This document shows positions 63,032-64,000 of a DNA stretch of 64,000 nt, one piece after another. Every line of letters begins with the position of its first letter. The first letter of the stretch is position 1. The notes beneath the pieces were generated by a model. The model worked only from the letters and a program-made list of their open reading frames with translations. It made no database searches and had not been told where the DNA came from. The stretch lies in the NCBI RefSeq assembly GCF_000024465.1, contig NC_014010.1, positions 806,001 through 870,000 on the forward strand, in the 5' to 3' direction. The position numbers and the translations under genes are program-made. Source of the stretch: Candidatus Puniceispirillum marinum IMCC1322 (GTDB taxonomy: Bacteria > Pseudomonadota > Alphaproteobacteria > Puniceispirillales > Puniceispirillaceae).

Positions 63032-64000
63032 CTATTCGACTATTCTTGAGGTCAGGTTGATGGCAGATTGCCCCCCAACTTCACCCATTTCTCCATAATA
63101 AAAACGATGTTCATCCATCAAGACTTCGACACCATCGCCAATCTGGATCGGGAATACATCACCCTCTTTCAAGCGAATTAGTTTGCTCATTGAAACGACA
63201 GGTTCACTTAGCTTGGCCGTCATTTTAATGGGAATATCAAGTACAGCGCGTTCCATCCGGTCACGCCAGCTTTGATCATCTTCAATACGGTCAGACTGAA
63301 CACGTGAGCGCAACTGTGCGGCAATCGGCTTTAAGGTCTGCAATGGGTAAATCACATCAAAACTGGCTGCGTCAATATCCGGCAATTGCACAACAAATGA
63401 ACAAATAATGACCAAATCAGCACCATCAACAAATGATGCGAATTGCGTATTCACCTCACTACTTTGATGCGACAAGGTGATCTCCATAAGATCACGCCAT
63501 GAATTTTCCAGAGTTTCGTTAAGACCGCGATTAATCAACTGAATCACACGTTCTTCCGTGGCGGTAAATTCCGGGCGGCGGGATTTATTACCCTCGATTT
63601 TGCCACCATAATAGGAATTGGTTAGCACCGAAATAAATGACGGTGAAAGAACCGTGAGCATGCTGCCTCGTAATTCTTCAATGCGGCTGATATTCAGACT
63701 CATGAAACTGTCAATACCAGCGGCATATTCATCAAAGCTCTTTACCTCGGGCGGGAATGACGAAATACGTGGCTGCACCCGCAACATTGGCAGAAAAACA
63801 GAACGGGCAAAGCGGGCAAAGCGTTCATTGATCATCCGAAGCGCATAATAGTCACCAAGTAGCGAAAGATCATCCGAACCAAATTTGAACGGACGAACAT
63901 CTGCCATGTCACCAACGTCCAAAGACGCCGGTGATGCGGACGAGTCTGATCCTAGCCCTTCGATAAGGGCATTAACTTCGTCGCTACTTAATTTCCGCGT
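63032..64000 (-). CDS. fliM: Flagellar motor switch protein FliM (5' end outside the window)
   Basis: The reading frame is open to the right edge, and the first visible residues include LSSDEVNALIEGL, close to the FliM N-terminal CheY-P binding motif LSQDEIDALL, so only the first few codons are missing. The middle has the FliM fold (RMINERFARFARSVFLPMLR, LTNSYYGGKIEG) and the C-terminal SpoA domain (VVSMSKLIRLKEGDVFPIQI). About 322 residues are visible. An internal TTG at 63922 is not the start. Confidence 0.93.
   Translation of the reverse strand, partial: TRKLSSDEVNALIEGLGSDSSASPASLDVGDMADVRPFKFGSDDLSLLGDYYALRMINERFARFARSVFLPMLRVQPRISSFPPEVKSFDEYAAGIDSFMSLNISRIEELRGSMLTVLSPSFISVLTNSYYGGKIEGNKSRRPEFTATEERVIQLINRGLNETLENSWRDLMEITLSHQSSEVNTQFASFVDGADLVIICSFVVQLPDIDAASFDVIYPLQTLKPIAAQLRSRVQSDRIEDDQSWRDRMERAVLDIPIKMTAKLSEPVVSMSKLIRLKEGDVFPIQIGDGVEVLMDEHRFYYGEMGEVGGQSAINLTSRIVE

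Overview
The window looks like a chromosomal segment of a marine alphaproteobacterium, most likely of the SAR116 / Puniceispirillum type. This is inferred from gene content: PomAB-like (probably Na+-driven) motor genes, a VC_2705-type sodium/solute symporter with its small subunit, a non-pyrrolysine MttB homologue, PhyH and M24 enzymes for organic nitrogen, and bactofilins. There are no rRNA or tRNA genes, no CRISPR array and no transposase.

Region 1 (1-11 kb) is a catabolic island for small nitrogen compounds. It holds creatinase, a ureohydrolase, a metal-less EutD-type M24 hydrolase, and a four-gene operon (PhyH dioxygenase, diaminopropionate ammonia-lyase, M24 metallopeptidase-like protein, EutA-like Asp/Glu racemase) that resembles the hydroxyectoine eut pathway in fold content but not in identity. 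An AT-rich two-gene module is inserted in it: a DndC-family DNA sulfurtransferase followed by a DUF262/DUF1524 (SspE/GmrSD-like) nuclease. No other dnd or ssp gene is present. This is the best candidate for an undescribed defence arrangement.

Region 2 (11-27 kb) holds an L-lactate dehydrogenase, an orphan iron permease next to a 13-bp inverted Fur-like repeat, a TerC protein, a run of PLP and ThDP enzymes with an EamA exporter, and a complete livKGFHM branched-chain amino-acid ABC operon with an attenuator-like hairpin after livK.

Region 3 (27-40 kb) holds prpE-mttB, a YggT-like protein, the symporter pair, a serine hydrolase, a class IV aminotransferase, hflX and an unusual poly-Gly lipoprotein with two related domains.

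Region 4 (40-51 kb) has a canonical parS site, two photolyase systems back to back (one conventional, one split into two overlapping genes in reversed domain order), pobA, three tandem bactofilin genes divergent from a tail-anchored protein and an M23 peptidase, a poly-Pro lipoprotein and a K+ channel.

Region 5 (51-64 kb) is motility: rpoN, motA/motB and fliM-fliN / fliO-fliP-fliQ-fliR-flhB plus four accessory genes. Sequences matching sigma-54 promoters lie in front of motA and fliO, and a weaker one in front of a small unknown gene beside rpoN, so the window holds both the sigma factor and its likely targets. fliM runs off the right edge.
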